From an uncultured Pelagibacteraceae bacterium (GTDB lineage: Bacteria > Pseudomonadota > Alphaproteobacteria > Pelagibacterales > Pelagibacteraceae): 64,000 bases of DNA. The notes beneath the pieces were generated by a model. That model was not told the origin of the DNA and did not search any database. It saw only the letters and a program-made list of their open reading frames with translations. This document shows positions 45,567-59,335 of this stretch, piece by piece. The stretch covers positions 1 through 64,000 of the forward strand of contig CACLVA010000005.1 of assembly GCA_902610315.1 (NCBI GenBank), written 5' to 3'. The position numbers and the translations under genes are program-made. Numbering within the stretch: position 1 is the stretch's first letter; each line of letters begins with the position of its first letter.

Positions 45567-47122
45567 GAAGAAATTATCTTATTTGTAAACATTTTAAATT
45601 CTATCCAATTAGATATTTTAATACCACCGCTATTAAATTCATATATTAAATCGTCAATCTCCTTAAGTTCTTTATCTTTAAGATTATCATTTATAATATT
45701 TAATATTTTGAAATCAGACTTAGTTAAATTTATAATTATTTCGAATTTTAATTTATTTAACTTATTTCTATTTTTTTTTGGCACAACAAATTTGTTGAAT
45801 AATTTATTTAGATCATTAATTATAAATTCTAAGTCTCCTTTAAAAATAAGATTATTTTTTTCCTCATATAAGATTGCTTTTTTAAAAATTAAATTAGCAA
45901 TTTTTTCATTTAAAAAAACTGAGTTACTAAAATCTATAGTTTCCCCTATAAAATTTGCATTAATATTTAAACTATCAAATAAGGGATTTTTTTCAAGATT
46001 TTTTACATCCAAGTTTATCGTACCATTGAAATTTTCATTTAATATAAATTCGTTAGACAAAACCTCTTTTAAAAATAAATTGTTAGTAATTAATTTTTTT
46101 ATTTTTAAACTATCTAAGGAAGAACTTATATCAAAGTTAAACGGATCTAAGAATATTTTACCTAAAAAAGTAATTTTATTATTTCCAATAAAAGAATTAT
46201 CAGATTTAAATTCAACTTTATTGTTATCTAAATCGTAATTAATCAGATACCTAGATCTATTCAAATAAATTTGTAATTTATTTTTTCTCTTTTCATTTAT
46301 TAATTTTGTGGAATTCAAAATATTTAATTTTATTTTTTTGAATTTTAGATTTGTATTTTGTTCTAGTTTTTTTTGATCTTGTTTCCATACTAAATTAAAT
46401 GGAATATTAAATATTTCTCCATTTGACATCAATACGTCTTGCGATGTCCTATCATTATAATTCATATTTATTTTTCTTAGATTTAAAAACGAAATAGTAC
46501 TTTTATCTTGATCCTGAAAAAATAAATTTGCTCTTTTTATAACTAATGGTTTGTTATTAAATCCTTTTTTTAGATAATCTTTTATAAATTCTATATCAAA
46601 TTTAGTAATAAAAAAGTTTGTTTCAAATAGCTCTACTGAGTTAATCTCTAATTTTTGTTTTTTTAGAAAATTTTTTTGATTTAAATATACTTTAACTTTC
46701 TTAACTTGTGCAATTTCTTTTTGGTATTCACCTTGTTTATTAAATATAATTACGTCATTGATTTGAAAATGTGGTTTAGGTAATATTGAATAACTTATTT
46801 CTGGTGTTAAAGAAAATTCTAGACCGTATTGCTCTTTTAATATTTTTGTAAAATAGTTTTGATCTGATTTATTATGCAATATGCCAGGAAAAGACAAATA
46901 AATTAGATAGTAGAAAAATATGATACTTAAAAAAAAGAGTGAATAATTGATTTTGAAATTTTTAGTATAAAATTTGTAATATTTTTCTAATATATGTTTT
47001 TTAATATTTTCTAATTTTATAAGCTTTTTAGTATTTTCTAAAAAATTATTAGTTATTTTAAGTATTTTAATTTTTTTGAATAAGTTTAACAAAAAATTTA
47101 ATTTAAATTTAAAATTTTTCAT
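45554..47122 (-). CDS. AsmA-like inner-membrane-anchored protein
   Basis: The 522-residue protein has a Lys-rich cytoplasmic start, one membrane helix at about residues 60-80 (YSLFFLSIIFFYYLIYLSF), and a long periplasmic beta-rich part. The opening KEQYGLEFSLTPEISYSILPKPHFQINDVIIFN is the AsmA N-terminal pattern (PxxxYSLLPxPxxxIxDV). AsmA-family proteins form lipid-transport bridges or affect outer-membrane assembly; the exact role here is unknown. The sequence is extremely Asn/Lys/Ile-rich. It is divergent from uvrD with 42 bases between starts. Confidence 0.72.
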   Translation of the reverse strand: MKNFKFKLNFLLNLFKKIKILKITNNFLENTKKLIKLENIKKHILEKYYKFYTKNFKINYSLFFLSIIFFYYLIYLSFPGILHNKSDQNYFTKILKEQYGLEFSLTPEISYSILPKPHFQINDVIIFNKQGEYQKEIAQVKKVKVYLNQKNFLKKQKLEINSVELFETNFFITKFDIEFIKDYLKKGFNNKPLVIKRANLFFQDQDKSTISFLNLRKINMNYNDRTSQDVLMSNGEIFNIPFNLVWKQDQKKLEQNTNLKFKKIKLNILNSTKLINEKRKNKLQIYLNRSRYLINYDLDNNKVEFKSDNSFIGNNKITFLGKIFLDPFNFDISSSLDSLKIKKLITNNLFLKEVLSNEFILNENFNGTINLDVKNLEKNPLFDSLNINANFIGETIDFSNSVFLNEKIANLIFKKAILYEEKNNLIFKGDLEFIINDLNKLFNKFVVPKKNRNKLNKLKFEIIINLTKSDFKILNIINDNLKDKELKEIDDLIYEFNSGGIKISNWIEFKMFTNKIISSYSG

Positions 47123-47164
47123 AATGTGCTAAATGATTTATATTAGGTTAACTTATTAATTAAA

Positions 47165-49194
47165 ATGACAAATCTTAAATATTTAGATAATTTAAATCAA
47201 TCGCAGAAGGAAGCGGTTTCATGTATTTCAGGTCCTCTTTTAATAGTTGCTGGCGCAGGCTCGGGTAAAACAAAAGTACTAACCTCAAGAATTGCCCACA
47301 TTTTAAAACTTAACAAAGCATTTCCTAACCAAATACTGTCAGTGACTTTTACTAATAAAGCTGCACGTGAAATGAACAACAGAGTAAGCAAAATCCTTGG
47401 TAATAATGAGATTGGATTACCTTGGCTTGGAACCTTTCATTCTATATGCGCTAAGATTTTAAGAAGACATGCCAAAGGTGTCAATTTGAACCAAAATTTT
47501 ACAATTATTGATCAAGATGATCAATTAAGATTAATAAAATCAATATGTAATGCAGAAAATATAGATATAAAAAAAATTTCTCCAAATTTCATAATATCTT
47601 TAATCAATAAATGGAAAAATTTAGGATGGTATCCTGATGATGTAGTTTTAAAGAATAATGAAAACATCGAAAAAAATTTATTAAAAATTTATAAAATTTA
47701 TCAGTATAAACTTATAGATTTAAACGCATGTGATTTTGGTGATTTAATTTTACACTGCGTATCATTATTTGAAAAAAACCAAGATATTAATGAAATGTAT
47801 TCTAAAACTTTTAAGTATATTTTAGTTGATGAATATCAAGATACAAATTTTATACAAAGTAAATGGTTAAAACTTCTTACCAAAACTCATGACAACATTT
47901 GTTGTGTTGGTGATGACGATCAATCAATTTATAGTTGGAGAGGTGCTGAAATCAAAAACTTTTTAGAATTTGATAAGATATATAAAAATACAAAAATCAT
48001 TAAACTTGAGGAAAATTATAGATCATCTCAAAATATTCTTAATGTTGCATCAGAGCTTATATCAAATAATGAAAAAAGATTAGGAAAAAAACTAAATTCA
48101 AATCAGAGCGAAGGAGAGTTAGTAAATCTTAATTGTTTTAAAAATGGAAAAGAAGAGGCAATAAATATTTCAAAAATACTGGAAAATCAAATCTCAAAAA
48201 AATATAATTTAAACAACGTTGCTATTTTAGTTAGGGCAATTTTCCAAACAAGAGAGTTTGAAGAAAGATTTCTTAAAATTGGTCTACCATATAGAATATT
48301 GGGAGGTGTAAAGTTTTATGAACGTGCTGAAATTAAAGATTGCATAGCCTATCTCAGAATTGTTTATCAAAATAAAGACGACTTAGCTTTTGAGAGAATT
48401 GTTAACGTGCCAAAAAGATCAATTGGTAACACATCTTTTAAAATGATAAGTGCATACGCAAAAAATAATGGTTTATCCCTTGAAAAATCATCAAAAAGTC
48501 TGATTGAATTAAATAAAATTAAACCAAAAACAAAAATAGGTTTATTTAATTTTTTAAAATTATTAGAAAAATGGAGAAATGATTATTTCGATAAAAAAAT
48601 TGATCACGTGAAGTTGCTTCAAATAATTTTAGATGAGTCAGGTTATTCATTATTATTAAAAAATAAAAAAGATTTAGAGAATGAAAATAGACTTGAAAAT
48701 ATAAAAGAACTTTTAAATGCAATGAAAGAATTTGATAATCTTGAAAGTTTTTTGGAACATGTCTCGCTTGCAACATCCATAGATAATGACTGGGATGGTG
48801 AAAAAGTAAATTTGATGACTATGCATTCATCAAAGGGACTTGAATTTGACGCTGTTTTTCTTCCAGGTTGGGAAGAGGGATTGTTTCCACATCAAAAATC
48901 AATTGATGAAAAGGGGCAAAAAGGTCTTGAGGAGGAAAGAAGACTTGCATATGTTGGAATAACTAGAGCTAAACATGAAGTTTATATATCCTTTTCACTT
49001 AACAGATTTTATCAAGGAGATTGGATAGACAGTATTTCCTCTAGATTTGTAGATGAATTGCCTGAGAAGTATATTAAAAAAATCAATAATTATGATAAGA
49101 CAGAAGATGAAATTTTCGAGTTTAATCAAGACCTAGAAAATGAGCAAGATATTTATAGAAGTCCCGGCTGGTTGAGATATCAAAAACGACTAAA

Positions 49195-49198
<4 letters not shown>
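47165..49198 (+). CDS. uvrD: UvrD/PcrA-type superfamily 1 DNA helicase
   Basis: The 677-residue helicase shows all SF1 motifs: LNQSQKEAV, Walker A VAGAGSGKTKVLTSRI, Ia SVTFTNKAAREMNNRV, Walker B ILVDEYQDTN, III CVGDDDQSIYSWRGAE, IV LEENYRSSQNILNVA, V VNLMTMHSSKGLEFDAVFLPGWEEGLFPH and VI EEERRLAYVGITRAKHEVY. It unwinds DNA in excision and mismatch repair. It is somewhat shorter than E. coli UvrD (720), with a minimal C-terminal tail. Its stop overlaps the next start (ATGA), so it is coupled to the aminopeptidase gene. Confidence 0.93.
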
Positions 49199-53725
<4,527 letters not shown>

Positions 53726-53766
53726 TTATTTAGATTATTAACAGATTAATTAAAAAGCTTAAGTAT

Positions 53767-54687
53767 TTATGCTGAAGATTTTAGAGGATTCTTGATCAAA
53801 AATGAATGTGGTATGTTTTTTTCTTTTAATTCAATTATTGAAAAATTATCATTATTGCTAAATAATTCTCTTAAACCTTGATTTGTTACATTGTGTCCAC
53901 CTTGACTTGATGTAATTTTACCAACCATTCTGTAGCCAGATAAATATATATCACCAAGACAATCTAAAATTTTATGATTTACAAATTCATTTGGATTTCT
54001 TAATTTTTCATTATTTAGTATTTCGTTACCTTTTAATACTATAGCATTATCCAAGCTTCCTCCCTGAGCTAATCCCATTTTTTTTAATTTTTCAACGTCC
54101 TCGAATAAACAAAATGTTCTAGAATTATAAATGTCTTTTAATTCATCAATATAAATATTTTTAATATTTCTTTGATTTAAAATAGAATTTTGTTTGTATT
54201 TTATTTCAAAGTCAATTTCTAAACTAATTTTATTTGGTTCAAACGTAATGAATTTTTCACCATCATTATAAGAAATTTTTCTGTTAATTTTAATAATTCT
54301 GATTGGTTGATCGCTAATGGTGAAACCTGTGTTTTCTATTTCCTCAACAAAATTCTTTGCAGAACCATCCATAATCGGTAGTTCTTCTGAATTTAGCTCA
54401 ACTAGTAGATTATCTACACCTAACCCGCAAAGCGCTGCCATTAAGTGCTCAACAGTAGATACGGTAACACCATTTTCGTTTGTTAATTTTGTACAATAAG
54501 AAGCGTTTGAAACATTAAAAACGCTAGAATAAATCATATTGTAATTTTTTAAATCTGATCTTTTAAATATTATCCCAGTGTTTGGCTGGGCTGGAAATAA
54601 AGTCATTAAAACTTTTTTTCCTGAGTGAAGACCTATACCTTCAAATTTAATATTTTTTTTAATCGTTTTTTGATTTAAAACTGACAT
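53767..54687 (-). CDS. lpxC: UDP-3-O-acyl-N-acetylglucosamine deacetylase
   Basis: LpxC commits UDP-acyl-GlcNAc to lipid A synthesis. Both repeats of the fold are seen: QKTIKKNIKFEGIGLHSGKKVLMTLFPAQPNTGIIFKRSD, then the zinc-binding His in VSTVEHLMAALCGLGVDN, and the second metal site NEFVNHKILDCLGDIYLSG (His and Asp), plus the catalytic-region GGHNVTNQGLRELF. At 306 residues it is normal. It follows the truncated ftsA-like gene after a 63-base gap in which ftsZ would normally be found. Confidence 0.95.
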   Translation of the reverse strand: MSVLNQKTIKKNIKFEGIGLHSGKKVLMTLFPAQPNTGIIFKRSDLKNYNMIYSSVFNVSNASYCTKLTNENGVTVSTVEHLMAALCGLGVDNLLVELNSEELPIMDGSAKNFVEEIENTGFTISDQPIRIIKINRKISYNDGEKFITFEPNKISLEIDFEIKYKQNSILNQRNIKNIYIDELKDIYNSRTFCLFEDVEKLKKMGLAQGGSLDNAIVLKGNEILNNEKLRNPNEFVNHKILDCLGDIYLSGYRMVGKITSSQGGHNVTNQGLRELFSNNDNFSIIELKEKNIPHSFLIKNPLKSSA

Positions 54688-54750
54688 TAAAGTCTTATAA
54701 ATATTTACGGATAGTATGGAAAAACAAGTAATGTTACAAAAGAATACAAA

Positions 54751-55464
54751 TTAATTATCAAAAAAGTTGAATATTTTATCAAATAAACCTTGTTTTTCTG
54801 AAGTATTTTCAGTGAGGATAACCTCAGATTGATTTGCACCATTCAATATTTTATATGCAGAAAAACACAATGTATCATCTTTTATATTATCTAAAAATTT
54901 TTTAGCATAATCATATGACACTATTTTTATTATATCAATCTTACATTCATTAAACAAATTTTTCACTTTATGAATAAGACTTTTGTTTAAACAAACAAAT
55001 TCTAACTCTAGTATAATCTTTTTAAATTTTTTACAATCAGGAAAAGAATTATATACTTTGTTGTCAACGATATATTTTTTAATTATGACATGCAGTATTG
55101 TCAAATTTTTTTCAAAATTATTAAATCGCTGCATTGCACCTCTTATAAGTTTGGTTATAACTTCTTTATCTAATTCTCTTTCATCAAAAATATCTTTGAC
55201 ACTAAACACTATACTTTGGTAAGATTCAGATTGAATTGATATATTTCCGCTACATATAAAAAGATCTAATTTTTTTTCTAATTTTCTTATATTCTTTTTA
55301 AGAAGATTTAATATTATTTTAAAATTTAAATTATTATTTAAATTATCGGGTATGTCAAAATTCACACTATTTTTAAATTCATTTTTCCCATTATCGATAA
55401 AGCATACATAAATTTTTTTTTCTGAAATGCCGAAATAGAAATTTGAATTCTTAGAATTACTCAT
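54751..55464 (-). CDS. FtsA-like protein apparently lacking actin-fold domain 2
   Basis: Only 237 residues occupy the ftsA slot (FtsA is usually about 400 or more). Residues 8-90 resemble subdomain 1A start (FYFGISEKKIYVCFIDN, then LDLFICSGNISIQSESYQSIV, equivalent of the VVVNVSG strand). Residues 92-165 resemble 1C (DERELDKEVITKLIRGAMQRF...LTILHVIIKKYIVDNKVYN...LELEFVCLNKSLIHKVKNLF). Residues 166-192 resemble the end of that half (CKIDIIKIVSYDYAKKFL). The phosphate-2 DMGGGTT motif and all of domain 2 are missing. A short AYKILNGA segment follows, and the C-terminus KQGLFDKIFNFFDN looks like the membrane-targeting amphipathic helix. It overlaps ftsQ by 8 bases. Homology is inferred from position and pattern, not from an alignment. 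Confidence 0.6.
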   Translation of the reverse strand: MSNSKNSNFYFGISEKKIYVCFIDNGKNEFKNSVNFDIPDNLNNNLNFKIILNLLKKNIRKLEKKLDLFICSGNISIQSESYQSIVFSVKDIFDERELDKEVITKLIRGAMQRFNNFEKNLTILHVIIKKYIVDNKVYNSFPDCKKFKKIILELEFVCLNKSLIHKVKNLFNECKIDIIKIVSYDYAKKFLDNIKDDTLCFSAYKILNGANQSEVILTENTSEKQGLFDKIFNFFDN

Positions 55465-56131
55465 ATTTTATAATTTTATTATCTAGTCTTAAATCTATAA
55501 CTTTGGAGTTAATAAATTTCTTATCATTTAATAAATTGCTACTATAATTAATTATGTCTTGTGTATATTTAATAGGGAATTTTATTGATATATTGTTTTC
55601 TAAATTGACATTGAATCTACCACTTTTAAAAAAAACAATTTCATCGATTCTATTATAATCTAGCTTAGATAATTTTAATGTATTTATTACTTTAAGAATA
55701 TCGCTGAAATTTTTAGAACCAGAAACTTTAGGTAATTTTCTTTCTATTTTTTCGATATTTAATGTTTTTCCATTATCTCCTAAAATAATTTTACGATCTT
55801 CTAATAATATTATACATATCGGTTTAGCTGGAATAAAATTAATTATTAAAGTGTTAGGATAAATTTTTTTTATTATCAAATCTTTAGTATCATTTCTATT
55901 ATAAAAATCTTTAAAATAATTTTTTTCGATAAAAAAAATATTCTTATTAAGAATATTTTTTATTTCTTTTTTAATTAGGATATTCTTATTCTCTGAAAAT
56001 CCATTAACCTCAACTTTATCAATATAAAATATTTTTTTATCATACAAATTATAATTATTAATTGATGTTAAAAATAATATTATTAAGCAATATGTAAAAA
56101 ATCTAAAATTTTTATCTATTTTTAGATGCAT
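55457..56131 (-). CDS. ftsQ: Cell-division protein FtsQ
   Basis: The 224-residue bitopic protein has a short cytoplasmic start, one membrane helix (FFTYCLIILFLTSINNY) and a periplasmic POTRA domain beginning FYIDKVEVNGFSENKNILIKKEIKNIL, followed by LIIKKIYPNTLIINFIPAKPICIIL and a beta domain (NRIDEIVFFKSGRFNVNLENNISIKFP). This is the FtsQ plan, on the small side. It connects early and late divisome proteins through FtsB/FtsL. It overlaps ddl by about 20 bases and the ftsA-like gene by 8. Confidence 0.9.
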   Translation of the reverse strand: MHLKIDKNFRFFTYCLIILFLTSINNYNLYDKKIFYIDKVEVNGFSENKNILIKKEIKNILNKNIFFIEKNYFKDFYNRNDTKDLIIKKIYPNTLIINFIPAKPICIILLEDRKIILGDNGKTLNIEKIERKLPKVSGSKNFSDILKVINTLKLSKLDYNRIDEIVFFKSGRFNVNLENNISIKFPIKYTQDIINYSSNLLNDKKFINSKVIDLRLDNKIIKYE

Positions 56132-57023
56132 CTTTTATCATCCAAATAATTAACGACTTAAAGTCTACACCATAATAAGAGGCTATTTCTGGGACCAATG
56201 ATAAGTTGGTCATTCCTGGCTGGGTATTAAGCTCCAATAAATAAAACTTGTTTTTGTAAAACTTAAAATCTGACCTAGTAATACCTCTACATTTTAGAAG
56301 ATTATGTGCTTTGAAAGCAATTTGATTAACTTTATTAAAATTTTTTTTACTTAAATTAATTGGAATTATATGTTTGGTCTTTGCATTAGAATTATATTTC
56401 GCTTTGTAATCATAAAATTTTCTTTTTGGTCGAAGTTCAATGGCTCCTAATTTTTTACTTCCCATAATTGCTACTTGAATTTCCCTCCCAGGAATAAATT
56501 TTTCGATGAGTATTTCTCTATAATTCTTCATTTTTTTTAAGTTGTTTGTTAATGTTGCTTTATTGTTACAAATATACACATCCAGGCTAGATCCCTCATT
56601 AAGTGGTTTTATAACTACGGGATAATCTAAATAATTTTTGATTTTTCTGTAATTAATATTCTCATTGTTATTTTTTAATTTGATATAATTAGGCGTTAAT
56701 ATCTTATTTTTAATAAAAATCTTTTTGGATATTTCTTTGTCCATTGCAGACATTGACGAAATTACACCTGAATGTGTATATCTTATGCCTAAAATATCTA
56801 AAACCGATTGAATGTAGCCATCTTCACCAAATCTACCATGCAGAGCATTAAAAACTACATCTGGTTTAAAATTTTCTATTGTTGAAAATAAATCATGACA
56901 AGGATCACAAAATTTTATTTTATAAATTTTATTAATTGCTTTTATAATAGCTTTTGATGATCTAAGACTTATAGATCTTTCTTTAGAGTACCCACCTCCT
57001 AAAATTAAAACTTTTTTTTTCAT
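56112..57023 (-). CDS. ddl: D-alanine--D-alanine ligase
   Basis: The ATP-grasp enzyme joins two D-Ala for peptidoglycan. Motifs: KVLILGGGYSKERSISLRS, FNALHGRFGEDGYIQSVLDILGIRYTHSGVISSMSAMDKEISK, VVIKPLNEGSSLDVYI, ILIEKFIPGREIQVAIMGSK, and RSDFKFYKNKFYLLELNTQPGMT with metal-binding Glu and Asn. The start at 57023 (MKKKVLILGGG) is used; the track begins at a TTG inside the murB stop region. About 303 residues. It lies 1 base after murB. Confidence 0.95.
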   Translation of the reverse strand: MKKKVLILGGGYSKERSISLRSSKAIIKAINKIYKIKFCDPCHDLFSTIENFKPDVVFNALHGRFGEDGYIQSVLDILGIRYTHSGVISSMSAMDKEISKKIFIKNKILTPNYIKLKNNNENINYRKIKNYLDYPVVIKPLNEGSSLDVYICNNKATLTNNLKKMKNYREILIEKFIPGREIQVAIMGSKKLGAIELRPKRKFYDYKAKYNSNAKTKHIIPINLSKKNFNKVNQIAFKAHNLLKCRGITRSDFKFYKNKFYLLELNTQPGMTNLSLVPEIASYYGVDFKSLIIWMIKDASKNR

Positions 57024-57024
57024 T

Positions 57025-57936
57025 TTAATTAACAATTTCCAATTCTAATTCTAGGGTTATTCCAGTTTTTTTTTTTACTTTTGATTTAACAAAATTAATT
57101 AAATTGTACATATTTTCAAATGATGCATTTTTAGAATTAATAAAAAAATTACTATGTTTTTCAGAAATTTTAGCATCTCCAAAACTTACTTGATTATCAA
57201 CACTTTCTTTAATTAGTTCCCAAACTTTTTTTTCTGATTGATTTATTGGATTTTTAAATGTGCTACCACCTGTTTTAACTCTTAAAGGCTGTGAATTTTT
57301 TTTTCTTTCTTTTAATTTATGAATATTTTCAATTATTTCATTCCTTCTTTTTTTATGTGTCTTGAAAGAGGCGCTTAAAAAAATAAGATTTTTAGGTAAA
57401 TCGGTTTTTCTATAATCAAAATTTACGTCTTTTGAATTAATAGTGTGTACTCTTCCACTGAAATCCATTACCTGCACTGAAAGTAAAACATCTTTAAACT
57501 CAGTACCAAAACATCCTGAATTCATTCTAATTCCACCTCCTACAGTCCCAGGAATACATGATAAAAATTCTAAACCACTTAAATGATTTTCACATGCAAA
57601 ATCTGAAACATTTTTATCCAAAATTGAACATCCGGCAATAATTACGTTATCTTTTGTTAATGATATTTTGTTAAAATTTTTACCTAATTTAATAAAAATC
57701 CGGTTTTTGGTATTATCAGAAATTAATAAATTTGATCCAGCGCCCATAATAAATAAATTTTTATGATCTTTTTTAATGTTTAAAAGAAAATCTCTTAATT
57801 CATTAAGTGTTTCTGGAACAAAAAAAATTTTAGCATTTCCTCCAATGTTAAACCAAGTATGATTTTTTAAACAATAATCAAATCTTAACTTGCCTTTTAT
57901 ATTTTTTGAAAAATTATTTAAAGTTTTAAAGGTCAT
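57025..57936 (-). CDS. murB: UDP-N-acetylenolpyruvoylglucosamine reductase
   Basis: MurB is the FAD-dependent reductase forming UDP-MurNAc. FAD-domain motifs: HTWFNIGGNAKIFFVPETLNEL, FIMGAGSNLLISD, GLEFLSCIPGTVGGGIRMNSGCFGTEFKDVL, YRKTDLP; substrate-domain motifs LRVKTGGSTFKNP and the catalytic Glu near the end (EKHSNFFINSKNAS). At 303 residues it is the type II (Tyr-loop-lacking) form. The start shares a base with the murC stop. Confidence 0.95.
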   Translation of the reverse strand: MTFKTLNNFSKNIKGKLRFDYCLKNHTWFNIGGNAKIFFVPETLNELRDFLLNIKKDHKNLFIMGAGSNLLISDNTKNRIFIKLGKNFNKISLTKDNVIIAGCSILDKNVSDFACENHLSGLEFLSCIPGTVGGGIRMNSGCFGTEFKDVLLSVQVMDFSGRVHTINSKDVNFDYRKTDLPKNLIFLSASFKTHKKRRNEIIENIHKLKERKKNSQPLRVKTGGSTFKNPINQSEKKVWELIKESVDNQVSFGDAKISEKHSNFFINSKNASFENMYNLINFVKSKVKKKTGITLELELEIVN

Positions 57937-59333
57937 TATTTAATTAACACAGGTAATTCTTTTATCCAATTTGATATAGATCCAGCTCCCATCCCTATTG
58001 CAATATTATCTGAATTTAAATGTTGTTTTAAAAATTTCGCTAACTCATATTGATTATTTACAAGAAATACCTGCACTTTAGATTTTTTTGCAATTTGCTT
58101 TGAAAAATTATAATAACTTAAGTCCAATTTCATGTTTTCACCAGCTTTGTAAACTGGGCATAATATTACTGAGTTTGCCCTCTTGAATGATAAACAAAAA
58201 TCTTTTTTTAAATCATTCAACCGAGATATTCTATGTGGCTGAAAAATACAGATTATTTTTTTTTCTTTGTAGCTATTTTTAACTCCATCTATAACCTCTT
58301 TTATTTCAGTCGGGTGGTGAGCGTAATCATCATATATATCTGCACCATTATAATTGAATATTTTATTAAATCTTCTCTCTACACCTTTAAAATTTTTTAG
58401 ACTCTTTTTTAAAATACTTAAAGGAATTCCAATGAAGTATGAAATAGCTATAGCGGCGGTAGCATTTTTAATATTATGAGATCCAATTAAAGGAATTTCA
58501 AATTTTTTTAAGATCATTTTTTTTTTATTAGGTAGACGCATTTCAATATCAAAAAATGATTTATTCTTAAAAAATGAAGTATTTTTAATTTTGAAGTTAG
58601 AATTGCTATTAAAGCCATATGTAAGTATATTTTTAATTTTGATTTTTCTGTAAACCTCCCTGTTATTTTTATCATCAATACAAATAAAAGTTTTACCAAA
58701 AGATGGAACTTTTTTCATAAACTTAACGAAATGTTTTTTTAAGTCATCTAAAGATTTGTAATAGTCCATATGTTCTCTATCAATATTAGTCACTACTGCA
58801 TATGTAGATGGTACTTTTACAAAACTTCCATCAGATTCATCCGATTCTAAAATACTCCATTCACTTTTTCCAAGTTTAGCTGAATTGCCTAAAGAGTTTA
58901 TTACCCCACCATTTATAATTGTTGGATCCAGTTTAGCTTTTGCAAAAATAGAGGCAATTAAAGAGGTCGTGGTAGTTTTGCCGTGGGACCCTGCAACTAC
59001 AATATTTTTTTTTAAAGAAGTTATATGGGCCAGCATATCTCCTCTTTTATATATAGGTAAATTTTTTTTTTTTGCTTCTTTAATCTCTGGGTTATTATTT
59101 TTAATTGCGGATGAAATAACTAAAATTGTAGCTCTTTTAATATTTGAATTAGAATGTCCTAAAAAAAATTTAATATTATTTTTTTTTAATCTTTCAATAT
59201 TTTTATTAAGTAATTGGTCGCTACCTTGAATATGAAAACCTAGACCCTTCATTATTAAAGCTAAACCACTCATTCCAATTCCCCCAATTCCAACAAAATG
59301 TATTATTTCTGATTTGGCTAAATTGATGTTCAT
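57936..59333 (-). CDS. murC: UDP-N-acetylmuramate--L-alanine ligase
   Basis: The 465-residue Mur ligase has the N-terminal UDP-binding domain (IIHFVGIGGIGMSGLALIMKGLGFHIQGSDQLLN), ATP site VVAGSHGKTTTTSLIASIFAK, the ESDESDGSFVKVPSTYAVVTNIDREHMDYY region and the DDYAHHPTEIKEVI motif. It adds the first stem-peptide residue. It follows murG after 2 bases and shares its last base with murB. Confidence 0.96.
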   Translation of the reverse strand: MNINLAKSEIIHFVGIGGIGMSGLALIMKGLGFHIQGSDQLLNKNIERLKKNNIKFFLGHSNSNIKRATILVISSAIKNNNPEIKEAKKKNLPIYKRGDMLAHITSLKKNIVVAGSHGKTTTTSLIASIFAKAKLDPTIINGGVINSLGNSAKLGKSEWSILESDESDGSFVKVPSTYAVVTNIDREHMDYYKSLDDLKKHFVKFMKKVPSFGKTFICIDDKNNREVYRKIKIKNILTYGFNSNSNFKIKNTSFFKNKSFFDIEMRLPNKKKMILKKFEIPLIGSHNIKNATAAIAISYFIGIPLSILKKSLKNFKGVERRFNKIFNYNGADIYDDYAHHPTEIKEVIDGVKNSYKEKKIICIFQPHRISRLNDLKKDFCLSFKRANSVILCPVYKAGENMKLDLSYYNFSKQIAKKSKVQVFLVNNQYELAKFLKQHLNSDNIAIGMGAGSISNWIKELPVLIK

Positions 59334-59335
59334 TT

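Noticed and set aside
54688-54750. Remaining FtsA domain 2 after a frameshift
   Set aside because: Only 63 bases lie between the ftsA-like stop and lpxC, too short to hold the missing domain, and the protein ends in a plausible membrane helix instead of an abrupt truncation.
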